6,814 nucleotides of DNA from Syntrophomonadaceae bacterium. GTDB lineage: Bacteria > Bacillota_D > Dethiobacteria > DTU022. Position 1 is the stretch's first letter; each line of letters opens with the position of its first letter. The DNA lies in NCBI GenBank assembly GCA_003564505.1, contig PXFD01000082.1:1-6814 (forward strand), written 5' to 3'. Below are positions 4,572 to 6,814 of this stretch, piece by piece. Both the position numbers and the translations under genes were made by a program. The notes beneath the pieces are model-generated. The model saw only the letters and a program-made list of their open reading frames with translations, did not search any database and was not told the DNA's origin.

Positions 4572-6814
4572 TTAACTGCGTAATACGGCGCCGATCTGAT
4601 GAAGGGCATCCTGCACCCCGGAAAGAGCTACATTTACCTCTTCATCAGTCAAAGTTCCTTCATCACGGCGGAAAGTTATAGAATAAGCAAGGCTTTTTTT
4701 ACCCTCAGGAATCTGTTTGCCTTCATAAAGATCAAACAATTTCACATCTCTGACTAAATCTCCTCCTGCTTCCCGGATAGTATCCTCAAGCTGCTTTGCA
4801 GAAATATCTTTTGATACAACCAGGGCCAGGTCCCTTTTGGCAGCAGGAAACCTTGGTATCGCTGTAACCCTGGGGATGAGCTCAGACAGCTCAGCAACAA
4901 TCTCAAGGTCAAGTTCGCAAACAGTAACGGCCTGATCAATCTCAAGTTCCTCAGCAATTTCGGGATGAAGCTGCCCGATGCAGCCTAGTTCTCGACCGTC
5001 AACTTCTAATACTGCACAACGGGTTGGGTGTAAAAATGGCACAGCCCTGGAAACGTAGTCAACTTTATCGATACGGATCCTTGCAAAGAAACTGTCCAGT
5101 ATTCCCTTAATTGTAAAGAAATCAGTTTCCCTGGATTCCTTGATCCAGTTAGGTTCAGGTTCAAGCCCTGTTACGGCCAGGCTGACCATCTTTCTTTCCC
5201 GGGGCAGTTCCTTAAGAGGCAGGCTTTTAGGTTCATATACTGACCCAATTTCGAAGAGCATTTGGTTCAATTCACGGTGGCTCAGGTTATGTTTCATTAC
5301 CCTCAACAAACCAGGCAGCAGTGTTGTACGCATTACAGATTGATCGTCAGTAAAAGGATTCTTAACCGGGACAAACTGACGCCTGCTATCATCATTTGGC
5401 ATTCTAAGCAGCGCAAGGCTCTCAGGGTTAATAAAAGAATAAGTGATACACTCATAATAACCGCCGGCAATTAAAACAGTTCTGACCAGGTTATGGAGTT
5501 TTTCCTCGTCTGACTCACGGTTTTCATGCAATTTACCACCGGGCAGGGTAGTCGGTATTCTATCATAGCCATACAGCCTGGCGACTTCTTCTACCAGGTC
5601 TTCTTCAATTGATATATCCGCTCGCCTTAAGGGAACTGTTACCTCTACCTGGCCAGAGTTCTTAACTTTATATTCAAATCCAAGTCGGCCCATAATAGCT
5701 TCCACTTCTTTTTCCGGTATTTCCAGGCCCAGTATTTTATTAACTCTTTCCGGATTAATCATAACTGTTTTCAGTTCCAGGTTAAGATTATTAACATCGA
5801 TGATCCCTTTCAGGACTCTGCCACCTGCAAAACGCTTGATAAGCAGGGCAGTCCGCTCCTGGGCCCAGATAGAAGCTTCAGGGTTTACACCCTTCTCAAA
5901 ACGCTGAGAAGCTTCTGATGGCAGGTTATACCGCCGTGCTGTCCGCCTGATATTAGTGGGATTGAAATTTGCAGCCTCAATTAATACTTCTGTAGTGAGC
6001 GCATTGATCTCTGTATCTTCTCCACCCATCACTCCGGCCAAGCCCACAGGCACTTTCCCATCAACGATAACCAGGGACTCCGGGGTTAGCTTGCGCTCAA
6101 CACCATCAAGAGTAACCAGGGTTTCACCCTGGGAAGCCCTGCGGACAACAACCTTATTTTCCCTGATTAAGTTCAGGTCAAAAGCGTGCAGGGGCTGGCC
6201 AAATTCCCACATCACATAATTGGTGATATCAACTACATTATTGATTGGCCTGATACCGGACTTGAGCAACCTTAACTGCATCCATAAAGGTGCCTTGCCG
6301 ATTACGACATCTCTTAAAGCGCGGGCAGTATAACGGGGACACAACTCCTGGTCTTCAACTATAATACTTATATAATCATTAATATTTTCATCATTCTCAG
6401 GGGGTGTCATTTCAGGAAATTTGACACTGTTCCCGGTAATGGCGGATATTTCATAAGCAACACCAATCAGGCCGAGACAATCAGCCCGGTTTGGAGTCAG
6501 TTCCAGTTCAAGAATGAAATCATCAAAACCAAGCGTTTTGTCAGCAGGCCTGCCGACAACAGCTTCCTGGTCAAGAATCAATATTTCATCTTCTCCATCC
6601 AAATCCAGTCCTAACTCCTGGGCAGAACAAAGCATTCCCGCCGAAGAAACACCCCCAATTAGAGTTTCCTCGATCGAGCGACCGCCTGGCAGTTTTGATC
6701 CCGGTTTGGCTAGTACTACCTTGTCTCCAACCTGCATATTTCTTGCACCACAGACTATACTGGCAACCCCTTCTCCTGTCTCCGTCTCCACCAGGGTCAG
6801 CTTTTTCTTCGATG
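4572..6814 (-). CDS. pheT: Phenylalanyl-tRNA synthetase beta subunit (partial, N-terminus outside the window)
   Basis: PheT pairs with PheS as an alpha2-beta2 enzyme that charges tRNA-Phe. The beta subunit carries the tRNA-binding and editing modules. The frame stays open to the right edge: SKKKLTLVETETGEG precedes the first in-window GTG codon (6791) and matches the usual HPDSKKL region of the tRNA-binding fold. The gene therefore continues outside, and 6791 is not a start. 746 residues are visible, and family length suggests about 50-60 are missing. Counting from 6812, they comprise the EMAP-type tRNA-binding domain (to about 100, with IVCGARNMQVGDKV); the B3/B4 editing domain, including VDITNYVMWEFGQPLHAFD and GVMGGED near 259; SEASQRFEKGVNPEAS; the B5 domain (about 350-423); the catalytic-like core with HPTRCAVLEVDG and IGQLHPEI; and the C-terminal FDX-ACB anticodon-binding domain from IPRFPAAKRDLALV near 650 to the end. 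No break or frameshift is evident. pheS is expected just to the right. Confidence 0.97.
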   Translation of the reverse strand, partial: SKKKLTLVETETGEGVASIVCGARNMQVGDKVVLAKPGSKLPGGRSIEETLIGGVSSAGMLCSAQELGLDLDGEDEILILDQEAVVGRPADKTLGFDDFILELELTPNRADCLGLIGVAYEISAITGNSVKFPEMTPPENDENINDYISIIVEDQELCPRYTARALRDVVIGKAPLWMQLRLLKSGIRPINNVVDITNYVMWEFGQPLHAFDLNLIRENKVVVRRASQGETLVTLDGVERKLTPESLVIVDGKVPVGLAGVMGGEDTEINALTTEVLIEAANFNPTNIRRTARRYNLPSEASQRFEKGVNPEASIWAQERTALLIKRFAGGRVLKGIIDVNNLNLELKTVMINPERVNKILGLEIPEKEVEAIMGRLGFEYKVKNSGQVEVTVPLRRADISIEEDLVEEVARLYGYDRIPTTLPGGKLHENRESDEEKLHNLVRTVLIAGGYYECITYSFINPESLALLRMPNDDSRRQFVPVKNPFTDDQSVMRTTLLPGLLRVMKHNLSHRELNQMLFEIGSVYEPKSLPLKELPRERKMVSLAVTGLEPEPNWIKESRETDFFTIKGILDSFFARIRIDKVDYVSRAVPFLHPTRCAVLEVDGRELGCIGQLHPEIAEELEIDQAVTVCELDLEIVAELSELIPRVTAIPRFPAAKRDLALVVSKDISAKQLEDTIREAGGDLVRDVKLFDLYEGKQIPEGKKSLAYSITFRRDEGTLTDEEVNVALSGVQDALHQIGAVLRS

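Noticed and set aside
4754..4957. 67-residue minus-strand frame inside pheT, leucine-rich
   Set aside because: It overlaps the FDX-ACB domain of pheT in another frame. The Leu/Ser-rich sequence is a frame artefact.
5956..6219. 87-residue plus-strand frame opposite pheT
   Set aside because: It is antisense to the conserved editing region of pheT, and its Ser/Thr-rich composition is that expected of a shadow frame.
6789..6791. GTG as the start of pheT
   Set aside because: The frame stays open to the window edge and the residues upstream (SKKKLTLVE) match the family, so the gene is cut by the window rather than starting here.

Overview
The window looks like a chromosomal housekeeping segment from a Bacillota (Firmicutes) bacterium, most likely in or near the Clostridia. 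The evidence is the gene run pheT-zapA-cvpA-...-mutS2, the MutS2-type (not MutS1-type) MutS homologue with a C-terminal Smr domain, a PASTA-domain cell-envelope protein, strong AGGAGG-like ribosome binding sites, and moderate base composition. No species can be named from the sequence alone.

Layout: almost everything is read on the minus strand, so transcription runs from high to low coordinates. The right end holds most of pheT (phenylalanyl-tRNA synthetase beta subunit), cut at its N-terminus by the window edge. An 88-base gap follows, then zapA (division-ring protein), then a CvpA-family membrane protein whose ribosome binding site lies in the last codons of zapA. A hairpin followed by a T-run just after cvpA looks like an intrinsic terminator on that strand. 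Next comes a 3-methyladenine DNA glycosylase (AAG/MPG family), which overlaps mutS2 by 8 bases. A small unrecognised 88-residue protein follows mutS2. At the left edge, the end of a PASTA-domain protein gene points the opposite way and stops 14 bases from the small gene.

How the genes work together: there are two loose units. pheT-zapA-cvpA joins translation, division and membrane functions and is a commonly seen neighbourhood. The second unit couples a base-excision-repair glycosylase to MutS2, a DNA-recombination and ribosome-rescue factor, and ends with the small unknown protein. In Bacillus subtilis the gene between the CvpA homologue and mutS2 is polX, so here a different base-repair enzyme sits in the polX position.

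I see no mobile element, CRISPR array, tRNA, rRNA or clear defence system, and no stretch of more than 300 bases without a gene. The points most worth a second look are a valine in place of the usual second glycine of the MutS2 Walker A loop, the glycosylase in the polX slot, and the unrecognised small protein after mutS2.
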